The notes under the pieces: model-generated
What the model saw: only the letters and a program-made list of their open reading frames with translations
Databases searched by the model: none
What the model was told of the DNA's origin: nothing
Translations under genes and position numbers: made by a program
In this document: positions 42,623 through 50,681 of the stretch, piece after piece
Layout: the number at the start of each line of letters is the position of its first letter
Position numbering within the stretch: the first letter of the stretch is position 1
Assembly: GCF_900100375.1 (NCBI RefSeq)
Contig: NZ_FNEZ01000002.1
Location: 682,001-746,000 of the forward strand
Length of the DNA: 64,000 nucleotides
Reading direction: 5' to 3'
DNA from: Flavobacterium noncentrifugens
GTDB lineage: Bacteria > Bacteroidota > Bacteroidia > Flavobacteriales > Flavobacteriaceae

Positions 42623-43039
42623 TTATAAATTTTGTGCAACAAAGGTTTTGCAATACTTTTTAATCATTTCCCGGACATGCCTGAATTCTTCTAAAATGTC
42701 ATTTTGAGTTCCTTTTGCTTTTGCCGGATCAGGAAAATTTTGATGGAATTTTTTAGCCATCGTTGGAAAAAAAAGGCAATTTTCTTTTGCGTTGTCACAA
42801 ACAGTAATTACAAAATCGAAGTCTATGTCACAATACTCCTCAACATGATTTGATGTATGATTTGAAATGTCAATTCCGTCTTCATCCATGATAGCAGTGG
42901 CTTTCGGATTTACACCATGGGTTTCGATCCCTGCGCTATAAACTGTCGCTTTATCTCGGGAAAAGTGCCGAAGATAACCTTCTGCGATTTGGCTTCGGCA
43001 ACTATTTCCCGTACAAAGAACTAAGATTTTTTTACTCAT
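42623..43039 (-). CDS. arsC: Thioredoxin-coupled arsenate reductase (LMW-PTP fold)
   Basis: A 138-residue protein with the CX5R P-loop CTGNSCR (nucleophile Cys9, Arg15) and the two shuttle cysteines Cys81 and Cys88 in VITVCDNAKENCLFF. The catalytic Asp-Pro is in NFPDPAKAKG (Asp104). This is the same Cys/Cys/Cys spacing as the S. aureus pI258 ArsC, which reduces arsenate to arsenite via thioredoxin. It lies downstream of an ArsR regulator and a DUF6428-type gene. No arsenite pump is present in the window, so the locus is incomplete or the pump is elsewhere. Confidence 0.93.
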   Translation of the reverse strand: MSKKILVLCTGNSCRSQIAEGYLRHFSRDKATVYSAGIETHGVNPKATAIMDEDGIDISNHTSNHVEEYCDIDFDFVITVCDNAKENCLFFPTMAKKFHQNFPDPAKAKGTQNDILEEFRHVREMIKKYCKTFVAQNL

Positions 43040-43043
43040 GCTT

Positions 43044-43199
43044 TTATATTTTTTGGTATCGTAAGCTGTCTTGAATAGCGGTTAAACACATAGCCAAATC
43101 AGGTTTATAATGCAGAATTTTGGATCCCAGCCAAAAATCAATTGCAAAACTACAATCGAAACCGTTATCACAAGAGGCTTTTTGTGCCTTATGAAAAAG
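43044..43199 (-). pseudogene. Start-less open frame between the ars genes
   Basis: Directly after the tandem stops (TGA TAA) of the preceding gene the same frame stays open for 51 codons up to a TAA 5 bp before arsC. It reads ...KAQKASCDNGFDCSFAIDFW... and then LHYKPDLAMCLTAIQDSLRYQK. There is no ATG near its beginning. The composition looks protein-like, so it may be the remnant of a small ars-operon gene that lost its start, or non-coding chance. Confidence 0.3.
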
Positions 43200-43202
43200 T
43201 TA

Positions 43203-43658
43203 TCAACAGTTGCCATCCGGAGCACAATATGAAGTTTCTAAGGCTGACAATTGGAATTTCTGTCTAGGTGTTCCGCAACTTTCTTTTGCAAGGCAAGCCG
43301 TTTGTTTTGTAAGGAGAATGAAATTGTAACCGTCAAATCCCAAATCGTACTTTCCGATTGTCCCAAATTGATATTCCACTTCGATTTCTAAATCTTCAAT
43401 CTCCAAAACTTTTTCTGAAAGTGCTATAATTTTCTGGAGTTTTCCTGGTTTAAGCCGATGTTCAAAATCAGTAGCATCCCAAAGCTGAAAATTTGCCACT
43501 TTTTCTTTTCGCACCTTTCCACCGCAGTCAATAAAGTGTTTTGAAACCATGCCAACTTCGGTAACATGAAAATGCTCAGGAACAAAAGTGCCATTTTCCA
43601 GTTTAAAATTTACAGTTTCGGCAGTTTCCAGGATTTGTTTAATTTCAGATAATTTCAT
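43203..43658 (-). CDS. DUF6428-type protein of arsenic loci
   Basis: A 151-residue cytoplasmic protein beginning MKLSEIKQILETAETVNFKLENGTFVPEHFHVTEVG. I recognise it as the small family often placed between arsR and arsC in Flavobacteria (DUF6428); no biochemical role is known. It contains conserved Cys/His candidates for metal or arsenite binding: C50 in FIDCGGK, C-x4-C in QTACLAKESC, and C-terminal YCAPDGNC. It lies 16 bp downstream of the ArsR-type gene. Arsenite binding is a hypothesis only. Confidence 0.7.
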   Translation of the reverse strand: MKLSEIKQILETAETVNFKLENGTFVPEHFHVTEVGMVSKHFIDCGGKVRKEKVANFQLWDATDFEHRLKPGKLQKIIALSEKVLEIEDLEIEVEYQFGTIGKYDLGFDGYNFILLTKQTACLAKESCGTPRQKFQLSALETSYCAPDGNC

Positions 43659-43674
43659 GATGAAGACTTTTTAA

Positions 43675-44007
43675 TTAGCAACAATTGTTTTTCTTTTTCT
43701 CAAGATGGGACGATATAGCGGCAAAATAGCTCTGGAGCGTTTTTAAAGCTTTTTCATCGATACAATAGCAAATCGCGTTTCCTTCAATATTTCCTTTTAT
43801 CAAGCCGGCATTTTTGAGTTCTTTCAAATGTTGGGAAACTGTAGGCTGGGCAAGGGGCAATACATTTACGATGTCGCCACAAATGCAGGTATCGACGCTC
43901 ATCAGGTATTCTATAATGGCCACTCTGGCCGGATGGCCGAGTGCTTTTGCTAAAATGGCAATCTGATTTTGTTTTTCGGTAAAATGCTCTGTTTTCGTTG
44001 CGCCCAT
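43675..44007 (-). CDS. ArsR-family metalloregulator
   Basis: A 110-residue winged-helix repressor. The recognition region is LPLAQPTVSQHLKELKNAGLIKG, preceded by DTCICGDIV, where the Cys-x-Cys pair corresponds to the arsenite-binding ELCVCDL motif of ArsR. A C-terminal CC (NNCC) may be a further ligand. It is expected to repress its own operon until As(III) binds. The perfect palindrome at 44023-44034 just upstream is its likely operator. Confidence 0.92.
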   Translation of the reverse strand: MGATKTEHFTEKQNQIAILAKALGHPARVAIIEYLMSVDTCICGDIVNVLPLAQPTVSQHLKELKNAGLIKGNIEGNAICYCIDEKALKTLQSYFAAISSHLEKKKNNCC

Positions 44008-44022
44008 TTTTAATATTTTTAT

Positions 44023-44034
44023 ATTGCAATATTA
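44023..44034. promoter_or_regulatory. Putative ArsR operator palindrome
   Basis: ATATTGCAATAT is a perfect 12-bp palindrome 16 bp before the arsR start. On the minus strand it overlaps TAATATTG, one mismatch from the -7 consensus, so binding would block transcription. Confidence 0.5.
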
Positions 44035-44262
44035 CGATAATAAATTTCAAAGAAAAATGATTGGGTATTTTTTTTCAGATATTATAGAAATATTTTATGA
44101 ATTGGGGCCACCAGTTTGCAATTGATTTTACAATTCATGTATAGCGTATCATTCCGGGAACGGTCCTTGGATTAAGAATATTAGTTATGTCTGGCTGATG
44201 AATGGCAGGATTGATTTTAAAAGCGGTATAACAAAGGAACCACATTCACACCAACACTTCTT

Positions 44263-44411
44263 ATGGCGAAAACATTGATTATCGAAGACAATGGCGACAT
44301 CAGGAATGATATCGTTGAAACATCAGGATTGGCCGTAAAGATGTCAGCCAGACCAACAACAGTACAAGCGTTGAAATAGCACAGAAAGTTTTGCCAGATA
44401 TTATTTTGTGA
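44263..44411 (+). pseudogene. Decayed response regulator receiver fragment
   Basis: ATG at 44263 opens MAKTLIIEDNGDIRNDIVE, a typical receiver start with the acidic pocket. It then degenerates and stops at 44379. The next piece of the domain, SVEIAQKVLPDIIL, continues in another frame (44367-44408) and ends in TGA where the phosphoacceptor Asp should follow. This is a frameshifted and truncated receiver, with no output domain. The rest of the 44035-44262 gap shows no gene. Confidence 0.65.
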
Positions 44412-44416
44412 GGCAT

Positions 44417-44458
44417 AAAAAAATCCGTAAATCATTATTTTACAACGATTTACGGATT
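44417..44458 (-). terminator. Terminator of tmRNA
   Basis: The 12-bp stem AATCCGTAAATC/GATTTACGGATT (44422-44433 with 44447-44458) is followed on the minus strand by a run of seven T. It begins 6 bases after the tmRNA 3' end. Confidence 0.92.
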
Positions 44459-44464
44459 ATTTAG

Positions 44465-44860
44465 TGGAGTCGCCGGGAATCGAACCCGGGTCCAAACAAG
44501 CAATTAAAGAGCTTTCTACACGCTTATTTCCCGATTGGTTTTTCGTTGTTGCGCAAGGCCGGGAACAGCCACACAACACTTAGCTTCTTAGTTGTCAGAA
44601 TGGCTTCGAAGCAGGACCAAACCTAGGTTTATTTTTACGGTTCCCCTTTTCTGAACGCCACAAACCAAGGCTTTCAAGGAGAATCCAGCTTTCCTGTCTA
44701 ACAGGAACGTGGCATTATCTTACTGTAATTCGGATTATGCAGCTAAAGCGTAGTTATTTTCGCCGTTTAAAAGTGTTGGGACTTTTGATTTACGAGAACT
44801 GCCCCAGTTCTCGGCGTGCTTACTGTTCAATTCGACTTGCTGTCAAAACCAGTCGACCCC
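44465..44860 (-). ncRNA. ssrA: Transfer-messenger RNA
   Basis: A 396-nt one-piece tmRNA. The 5' end GGGGTCGACTGGTTTTGACA and the 3' tRNA-like end (GGGTTCGATTCCC, then CGACTCC and the discriminator A) form a 7-bp acceptor stem GGGGUCG/CGACUCC. The tag ORF GGC...GCATAA (44735-44764) encodes GENNYALAA, the form seen in Bacteroidota. The terminal CCA is not encoded (the genome reads ACT), so it must be added by the CCA enzyme. The RNA rescues stalled ribosomes with SmpB and tags peptides for proteolysis. A TATATTTG -7 element on the minus strand at 44924-44931 suggests a 5' precursor of about 55 nt. Confidence 0.97.
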
Positions 44861-44923
44861 AGTTTTTAATGGATAATTGACATTGGATAATTAATAATTA
44901 TTTTGATTGTCGTTAAGCGGATG

Positions 44924-44931
44924 CAAATATA
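44924..44931 (-). promoter_or_regulatory. Likely ssrA promoter -7 element
   Basis: The minus strand reads TATATTTG, an exact TAnnTTTG match 64 bp upstream of the mature tmRNA 5' end. Confidence 0.5.
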
Positions 44932-45042
44932 GCAATTAAGAGGGAATTATGGTAAAAGGGCAATTGTTAATTTTAATGTAAATTAAACCGTAGACTGATA
45001 TTTCTAGATTGAATATTACATGCATTATAAATTATCCATTAA

Positions 45043-46236
45043 TTATTCGTCATCATCCGTTTTAAACGGATAATCTCCAAACAATGGAACCAATTTCCGA
45101 ACGGCATAAGTGTTTTTTGTAAACCTGTTAGACAAGGCGATAATCGTAACATTTTCCTTTGCCATGGTAATGTAAGATGAGGTATTTCCGTGCCACCAGC
45201 CGTTGTGGAAGTAAAATTTCTGGCCGTTTTCCCATTCGATCATCCTGATCCCAAGGCCGTAATTTTTCTCGCCTTTATGCTCGTTGCTGTAACCTTGGTA
45301 AATTTCTTTCCGGAGTTTGTCGTTCAGGAAAGTCGGGGCGTTTCTGGCCAGGTCAAATTTCAGGATGTCCCTTGGCGTAGAATAAATATTTTTATCCCCG
45401 TAAACCGCATCAAGATGGTCTAAAGCGATTTCCATGTTGCCTTTATAAGAAGGCGTGGCGGTTTCTTTGTCTTTTTGATATTCGAAAACGTAAGTATGAT
45501 CCATTCCAAGTGGCTTGAAAATCATCGTTTTCATAGCCTCAGGATAAGTTAGCCCGGTTACTTTTTCGATAATCAGTGCCAGCATGGCGTAATTGGTATT
45601 GCAATAGCAAAAACGCGTATCGGCAGGACAGTCGCATTTGATCTCTTTTTCGGTAAACAAATTTAAAACATCCTGGTTCGTCAGGGTTTTATGCAAATCC
45701 CAAACGCCTTTTTCTTCTACAAAATAAGCGTAATTTCGCAATCCGCTGCGGTGGCTTAAAAGGTTTCTGATTGAAATATCCGGAAACGGAAACTCCGGTA
45801 AAATACTGTTTACTTTTTGGTCAAGCTCGATTTTACCTCTGTCGGCAAGCAATAAAACGGCTGTTGCAGTAAAAACTTTGCTTACTGAAGCAATGTGCAG
45901 CGGCGTGTCTTTTTCAATTTTGATCCCTTTATTGCGGTTGGCATCGCCCTGATAACGCTCATAAATAATCTGTCCGTTTTTTGCCACAAGCAGGCTGATG
46001 CTGTTTTGCTCATTCCTGAAATATTTGTTGCAAAAACGTTCTACAGCTTCTTTTTTCGGATTAATGTATGCTTCTGATAATTTCGCATATTTAACACGGG
46101 AAGGCTGCATTTGAGGGAACTCGCTTTGGGCTATTTCAGATGCTGAACCGTCAGATTTTTCCTGCTTGGAGCAAGCGGTAAATACTGCGCCAATCAGTAA
46201 TATTTTGGTGTATAGTATTGCTTTACGGAATGTCAT
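45043..46236 (-). CDS. Beta-lactamase-family serine hydrolase (lipoprotein)
   Basis: A protein of about 397 residues, class-C beta-lactamase/D-aminopeptidase fold. A lipoprotein signal ends at GAVFTACSK. The Ser-x-x-Lys nucleophile motif is ASVSKVFTA, the Tyr-x-Asn is in FCYCNTNYAM, and HNGWWHGNTSS supplies the third (HxG) motif. Members hydrolyse peptides, esters or peptidoglycan fragments; true beta-lactamase activity should not be assumed. The frame is open to 46257, but the -7 element TATATTTG (46262-46255) overlaps that codon, so the ATG at 46236 (MTFRKAIL) is chosen. Divergent from the gene at 46442. Confidence 0.88.
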   Translation of the reverse strand: MTFRKAILYTKILLIGAVFTACSKQEKSDGSASEIAQSEFPQMQPSRVKYAKLSEAYINPKKEAVERFCNKYFRNEQNSISLLVAKNGQIIYERYQGDANRNKGIKIEKDTPLHIASVSKVFTATAVLLLADRGKIELDQKVNSILPEFPFPDISIRNLLSHRSGLRNYAYFVEEKGVWDLHKTLTNQDVLNLFTEKEIKCDCPADTRFCYCNTNYAMLALIIEKVTGLTYPEAMKTMIFKPLGMDHTYVFEYQKDKETATPSYKGNMEIALDHLDAVYGDKNIYSTPRDILKFDLARNAPTFLNDKLRKEIYQGYSNEHKGEKNYGLGIRMIEWENGQKFYFHNGWWHGNTSSYITMAKENVTIIALSNRFTKNTYAVRKLVPLFGDYPFKTDDDE

Positions 46237-46254
46237 TTGATAAGGTGTAAAAAG

Positions 46255-46262
46255 CAAATATA
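46255..46262 (-). promoter_or_regulatory. Promoter -7 element of the serine hydrolase
   Basis: The minus strand reads TATATTTG (exact TAnnTTTG), 18 bp before the chosen start codon. It rules out the more upstream start. Confidence 0.55.
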
Positions 46263-46384
46263 ACTAAAGAAATATTGCTTTATAACCCACTTTAGTTAAT
46301 GATTGTATAAAATTTATTAACTTTTGTTGACAAATATTTGGTTTTCAGGCTTCAGAACATTCGATTTTTTTAGTATAAAAAGTT

Positions 46385-46414
46385 TTGAAAACGTTATCGT
46401 AAAAAGTACATTTG
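46385..46414 (+). promoter_or_regulatory. Promoter of the AlaDH/PNT-like dehydrogenase
   Basis: TTG at 46385-46387 and TACATTTG at 46407-46414 are separated by exactly 19 bp, the textbook Bacteroidota promoter (TTG-N19-TAnnTTTG). The start codon is 27 bp downstream. Confidence 0.75.
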
Positions 46415-46441
46415 GCGCAATTAAAAAATTAGCCTCATAAA

Positions 46442-47644
46442 ATGAAATTCGGAATCATCAAAGAAAGAAAAAATCCGCCCGACAGAAGGGTTGTTTTTAC
46501 GCCCGAAGAATTGCAGCGCCTTACCAAAGAACATCCTGAAGCGCAGATCAAAGTTGAAAGTTCTGATATCCGGATATTTACAGACCAGCAATATGCCGAT
46601 CTGGGTATCGAGATCGCTACAGACATGACCGATTGCGATGTGCTTTTCGGCGTGAAAGAAGTACCATTAGAAGCATTAATTCCGAACAAAAAATACTTTT
46701 TCTTTTCCCATACGATTAAAAAACAGCCGCACAACCGCAAGTTGCTTCAGGCAATCCTGGATAAAAAAATTGATTTGTATGATCATGAAACGATTGTGGA
46801 TGCGCATTTCAAACGCCTGATCGGTTTTGGAAGATATGCCGGGATCGTGGGCGCTTACAACGGAATCCGTGCTTTCGGGATCAAATTCGAGTTGTTCAAT
46901 CTGCCAAAAGCAGAAACGCTTTCAGGAAAAGATGCTTTGGTACAAAAACTCAAAAGACAAATTCTTCCGCCCATCAAAATTGTACTTACTGGACACGGAA
47001 AAGTGGGAAATGGTGCCAAGGAAATCCTTGATGCGATGAAAATCAAAGAAGTAACGGTTGAAAACTACCTGACTAAAGTCTATAGTGAACCGGTTTACAC
47101 CCAGCTTGATATTTTAGATTACAACAAAAGGCAAGACGGAAAACCTTCGGCAAAAGAAGATTTTTATAAGAATCCGACAAAATATGTTTCCGATTTTGAG
47201 CGTTTTACAAAAGTTTCCGATATTTATATGGCCGGGCATTTTTATGCCAATGACGCACCGGTAATCTTGTCGTTAGACATGCTTCGCGCAAATGACAATA
47301 AGATCAAAGTCGTTGCTGATATTTCCTGCGATGTCGATGGCCCGATTGCCTGTACGATTAAAGCGTCGACGATTGCAGAGCCGCTTTTTGGCTTTCATCC
47401 GATGGAAAATAAAGAAGTTGATGTGTTTCATCCGGCAGCAATTGTAGTCATGTCGGTCGATAACCTGCCGTGCGAACTCCCGAAAGATGCCAGCGAAGGT
47501 TTTGGAGAAATGTTTATGGAACATGTTATCCCAGCGTTTTTCAACGGCGATAAGGACGGAATCCTCAAGCGCGCCAAAGTCACTGAAGATGGGCATTTAA
47601 CTGAAAGATTCCAATATTTAAAAGATTATGCCAAAGGCAAATAG
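46442..47644 (+). CDS. AlaDH/PNT-family NAD(P)-dependent dehydrogenase (saccharopine dehydrogenase-like)
   Basis: A 400-residue cytoplasmic enzyme. The N-terminal domain MKFGIIKERKNPPDRRVVFTPEELQRL is the alanine dehydrogenase/transhydrogenase substrate domain (ERK...R/V...TP). The YFFFSHTIKKQPHNRKLL segment resembles saccharopine/lysine-type dehydrogenases. The nucleotide-binding fold is in KIVLTGHGKVGNGAKEIL (GxGxxG-like). VVADISCDVDGPIACT and DNLPCELPKDASEGFGE are typical of the saccharopine dehydrogenase-like branch. The reaction is probably reversible oxidation of an amino or imino acid; the exact substrate is not determinable. Followed by its own terminator. Confidence 0.82.
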   Translation: MKFGIIKERKNPPDRRVVFTPEELQRLTKEHPEAQIKVESSDIRIFTDQQYADLGIEIATDMTDCDVLFGVKEVPLEALIPNKKYFFFSHTIKKQPHNRKLLQAILDKKIDLYDHETIVDAHFKRLIGFGRYAGIVGAYNGIRAFGIKFELFNLPKAETLSGKDALVQKLKRQILPPIKIVLTGHGKVGNGAKEILDAMKIKEVTVENYLTKVYSEPVYTQLDILDYNKRQDGKPSAKEDFYKNPTKYVSDFERFTKVSDIYMAGHFYANDAPVILSLDMLRANDNKIKVVADISCDVDGPIACTIKASTIAEPLFGFHPMENKEVDVFHPAAIVVMSVDNLPCELPKDASEGFGEMFMEHVIPAFFNGDKDGILKRAKVTEDGHLTERFQYLKDYAKGK

Positions 47645-47651
47645 ATTTTAC

Positions 47652-47679
47652 AAACGTCCCGATGAAAGGGACGTTTTTT
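47652..47679 (+). terminator. Terminator after the dehydrogenase
   Basis: The stem AAACGTCCC/GGGACGTTT (47652-47660 with 47668-47676) has a 7-base loop and a T-run. Confidence 0.9.
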
Positions 47680-47682
47680 GTT

Positions 47683-47716
47683 TTGCGTGGTTTTTTATAA
47701 AATCTGATTATATTTG
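47683..47716 (+). promoter_or_regulatory. Promoter of the PUL regulator gene
   Basis: TATATTTG at 47709-47716 matches TAnnTTTG, with a TTG at 47683-47685 at 23-bp spacing. It supports a start codon downstream of about 47721, consistent with the TTG start used for the regulator. Confidence 0.5.
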
Positions 47717-47733
47717 GTGGCAAATCCCATATT

Positions 47734-50481
47734 TTGGCTGCCAACACTTTTAAAATCTTATTGCTTTGCCTTTTTTCGAATTTCCTTTTTGCTCAGGAAG
47801 AACTTCCATTTGTCGAAAATTTCACAAAATCCGATTACAACGGGGACAACCAAAACTGGAATGTCGCTCAGGGAAATGACAATGCAATGTATTTTGCAAA
47901 CAACCATTATTTCCTGCGTTACAACGGCGTAAAATGGGAAAAATACACGCTTCCGAACAAAACCATCATCCGATCGATCTTTATTGACGGCGACCGTATT
48001 TACTGTGGTTCTTATAAAGAATTCGGTTATTGGAAACGCCTTGACGGGAAAATGAGATATTATTCTTTATCTAGAGACAAGAATTTGTTCAAAGGAACTT
48101 CAGACAACGAAGAAATCTGGAAAGTTTTCAAATATAAAAACAACATTTATTTTCAGTCGTTCAACGAACTTTACATATATAATGAGCAGCAGACTGAAAA
48201 AATCAGTTTTCCTTCACAGATTTCGTATTGTTATTTGGTAAATGGCGAAATTTATGCCGCTTCTGTCCGAAATGGTGTTTATGTCATGAAAGGGAACACT
48301 TTCGTTAAAAAAGATTCCTGGAAAGGGCTGGAGTTCAATGTCATTCACAACATTGAAAGCAATCAGGGCAAAATTTATGTTTTTACTAAAAACAACGGTG
48401 TTTTTGTTGAGGAAAACGGAAACCTCATTCTGTGGAAACATCCTCTAAACGACATCCTTAAAAGCCAGGTCATTGTTACCGCGAAGTTTGTAGACGATCA
48501 CACACTGGCAATAGGAAGCGGGCTTCAGGGTTTGTACATCTGCAATCTTAAAGACAATTCTGTTAAAAACATCAACAGGCAAAATGCATTAAAAAACAAT
48601 GCGATTTTATCTATTGGAATTGACAGGGAAAATGACTTGTGGCTAGGACTTGACAACGGAATCTGCCATGTGGAAATCAATTCGCCGATTAGTGTTTTTT
48701 CTGATAATTCGGGATTGTTAGGTTCAGTTTATTCCCTTTCAACCATTCCCGGCGGCTATCTTTTTGTAACCAATCACGGTGTATTTACTTGTAAAGATCA
48801 AAAATTGCAGGTAATCCCAAATTCGAAAGGGCAGGTGTGGGACATTTATAAAAATGGCAATCAGTTTATCATTGGACACAACGACGGAACATTTACTTAT
48901 GACGGTACTGCCTTAAAAAAAGTCAATACCGTCAATGGCGGATGGAAATTCCTGAACAGTGATTTTGATAATGCATATTTTCAGGGAAATTATTCCGGAA
49001 TTGCGGTCTACAGTGACAGGAATGATCTTACAAAGGCAAGATTTTTATCGGGACTTACGAAGCCGATCCGCAATATCGCCCAGAATAAGCCTGGTGAAAT
49101 TTGGGCTGCAGACAATTACCGAAGTCTGTACAGGATTTTATACGATAAGAATTTCAACACTAAGAAAATTGAGAATATTTCTGCATTGAACGGTATTGCA
49201 AACGATTATGGCGTAAAGATTTTCAGTTATAAGAACGAAATACTTTTTTTGATTGATAACAGTTGGTATTCTTATAATTCGATTACGGACAAGCTTGAAA
49301 AAGATCCGATTTTCGAAAAAGTTTTCAATAAGATTTCAGATATCATACCAATTGACGACAACAGCTTTATGGTTGTGAAAAGCGGCCTTTTGTATTTGAT
49401 CCAGCAGGAAGGCAATCATTTTTTATGGCATTTGATTCCGCAAAAATATTATGATGGCAAACTAATCATAGAAAACACTAAAGTTTACAAGGCAGGAAAT
49501 TCCTTGCTCATCAATCTTGATGACGGATTTATGGGTTTTCAGTTGAATAAAACCAAGAAACAACAACAAGAAATTAACATTGAAGGTTTTTATCAGGGCA
49601 AACTCATTACTTCCGATACCAAAATAAAATACAACCAATCGGTAGATATCAACCTGATCCCGAATTTTTATGGGTACAACCGTCCCGAACTTTTCTATAA
49701 ATTAAATGCATCGGAAAATTATATCAGGGTAAAAAGTGGCCATCTTTCGCTTAACAACCTTGAAAGTGGCACGCAAAACCTTGCTGTCTACTATAATAAT
49801 GGGCGATCGTTAATCAATATTGGCACCTATGAATTTCATGTTGGGAATCCCTGGTATTTTTCAATCTGGATGATCCTGGTTTACGTTCTTGCCATTGCGG
49901 GAAGTTTCTTCCTTTATTATAAGTGGAACCAAGTCCGTTATAGTGAAAAGCTCAAACTGCACGAAGAGGAATTAAAGCACCAGAAGAAAATCCTTGAGAT
50001 TGAATTAAAAGCAGAAAATGAACTCAATGTACAGGAATATGAAAAGCACATACTCGAATTGGAAATCCAGACCAAATCATCGGAAGTGGCAGGAAAATCA
50101 TTATCTATCGCGAAGCAAAGTGAAATGATAGATAATATCCAAACCATATTGGATTCTGAACAGGATATCGACAAGTTAAAGAATGAGGTGAAAAAAGCCA
50201 TACGCGTCAATGCGGTTAATAAACACGAATGGGAAACATTTGAATCAAATCTGAATCAGATCAACAACGAGTTCATTACCAAACTCTCAAAAATGTACCC
50301 TGTTCTTACACAAAAAGATATTAAACTATGTGTCTATTTGCGAATGAACATGTCTTCAAAAGAAATTGCGCCATTGATGAATATTTCATTCCGTGGTGTC
50401 GAACTTCACCGGTATAGGTTAAGAAAGAAGCTAAATCTTACACAAGAAGAAAGTTTATCAAAATTTATGTTAACACTTTAA
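47734..50481 (+). CDS. Membrane-anchored propeller sensor with LuxR-type HTH (PUL regulator)
   Basis: A 915-residue regulator. A signal peptide ends FSNFLFAQ and the start appears to be TTG. A large periplasmic beta-propeller region (~25-600) has repeats such as ILSIGIDRENDLWLGLDNGICHVEI and IRNIAQNKPGEIWAADNYRSLYRI. A Y_Y_Y-like beta-sandwich, one membrane helix (~705-727, WYFSIWMILVYVLAIAGSFFLYY) and a coiled coil (~735-800) follow. The C-terminal helix-turn-helix is LSKMYPVLTQKDIKLCVYLRMNMSSKEIAPLMNISFRGVELHRYRLRKKL. It has no kinase or receiver domain. It therefore resembles SusR-like one-protein sensors and should activate the adjacent PUL when oligosaccharide binds. Confidence 0.9.
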   Translation: MAANTFKILLLCLFSNFLFAQEELPFVENFTKSDYNGDNQNWNVAQGNDNAMYFANNHYFLRYNGVKWEKYTLPNKTIIRSIFIDGDRIYCGSYKEFGYWKRLDGKMRYYSLSRDKNLFKGTSDNEEIWKVFKYKNNIYFQSFNELYIYNEQQTEKISFPSQISYCYLVNGEIYAASVRNGVYVMKGNTFVKKDSWKGLEFNVIHNIESNQGKIYVFTKNNGVFVEENGNLILWKHPLNDILKSQVIVTAKFVDDHTLAIGSGLQGLYICNLKDNSVKNINRQNALKNNAILSIGIDRENDLWLGLDNGICHVEINSPISVFSDNSGLLGSVYSLSTIPGGYLFVTNHGVFTCKDQKLQVIPNSKGQVWDIYKNGNQFIIGHNDGTFTYDGTALKKVNTVNGGWKFLNSDFDNAYFQGNYSGIAVYSDRNDLTKARFLSGLTKPIRNIAQNKPGEIWAADNYRSLYRILYDKNFNTKKIENISALNGIANDYGVKIFSYKNEILFLIDNSWYSYNSITDKLEKDPIFEKVFNKISDIIPIDDNSFMVVKSGLLYLIQQEGNHFLWHLIPQKYYDGKLIIENTKVYKAGNSLLINLDDGFMGFQLNKTKKQQQEINIEGFYQGKLITSDTKIKYNQSVDINLIPNFYGYNRPELFYKLNASENYIRVKSGHLSLNNLESGTQNLAVYYNNGRSLINIGTYEFHVGNPWYFSIWMILVYVLAIAGSFFLYYKWNQVRYSEKLKLHEEELKHQKKILEIELKAENELNVQEYEKHILELEIQTKSSEVAGKSLSIAKQSEMIDNIQTILDSEQDIDKLKNEVKKAIRVNAVNKHEWETFESNLNQINNEFITKLSKMYPVLTQKDIKLCVYLRMNMSSKEIAPLMNISFRGVELHRYRLRKKLNLTQEESLSKFMLTL

Positions 50482-50501
50482 CGATGCTTTTAGAAGCGTT
50501 T

Positions 50502-50642
50502 ACTACATCATCACTACATCATATTATGTCACGAAAACGTTTTCATCTCAATAAAACCCTTATTTTATTAGGTTTGAGTAGTGTTCAAAATAATGATGTA
50601 TTCGTGTAGCATTTTAAAAACAGCTACGATAACGATGTAATT
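50502..50642 (+). promoter_or_regulatory. Control region of the susC operon
   Basis: It contains two direct repeats ACTACATCAT (50502-50511, 50513-50522; period 11). A perfect palindrome GAAAACGTTTTC (50533-50544) and a -7 element TAGGTTTG (50569-50576) follow. ATGATGTA (50593-50600) and ACGATGTA (50632-50639) are related or inverted copies of the box. AACGATGTAATT (50631-50642) is repeated exactly upstream of the sugar transporter (63552-63563). The box TACATCAT/ATGATGTA is the best candidate site for the regulator at 47734. Confidence 0.55.
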
Positions 50643-50681
50643 CTTTAATTTGGTGTCACTAACTTTAACAAAATATTACAA

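Noticed and set aside
45043..46236. Calling the serine hydrolase an antibiotic-resistance beta-lactamase
   Set aside because: The motifs only show the general class-C fold; most such lipoproteins in Bacteroidota are esterases or peptidases.
50533..50544. GAAAACGTTTTC as a CcpA/cre catabolite-repression site
   Set aside because: Bacteroidota lack a CcpA system and no LacI-type gene is in the window; only the palindrome itself is reported.
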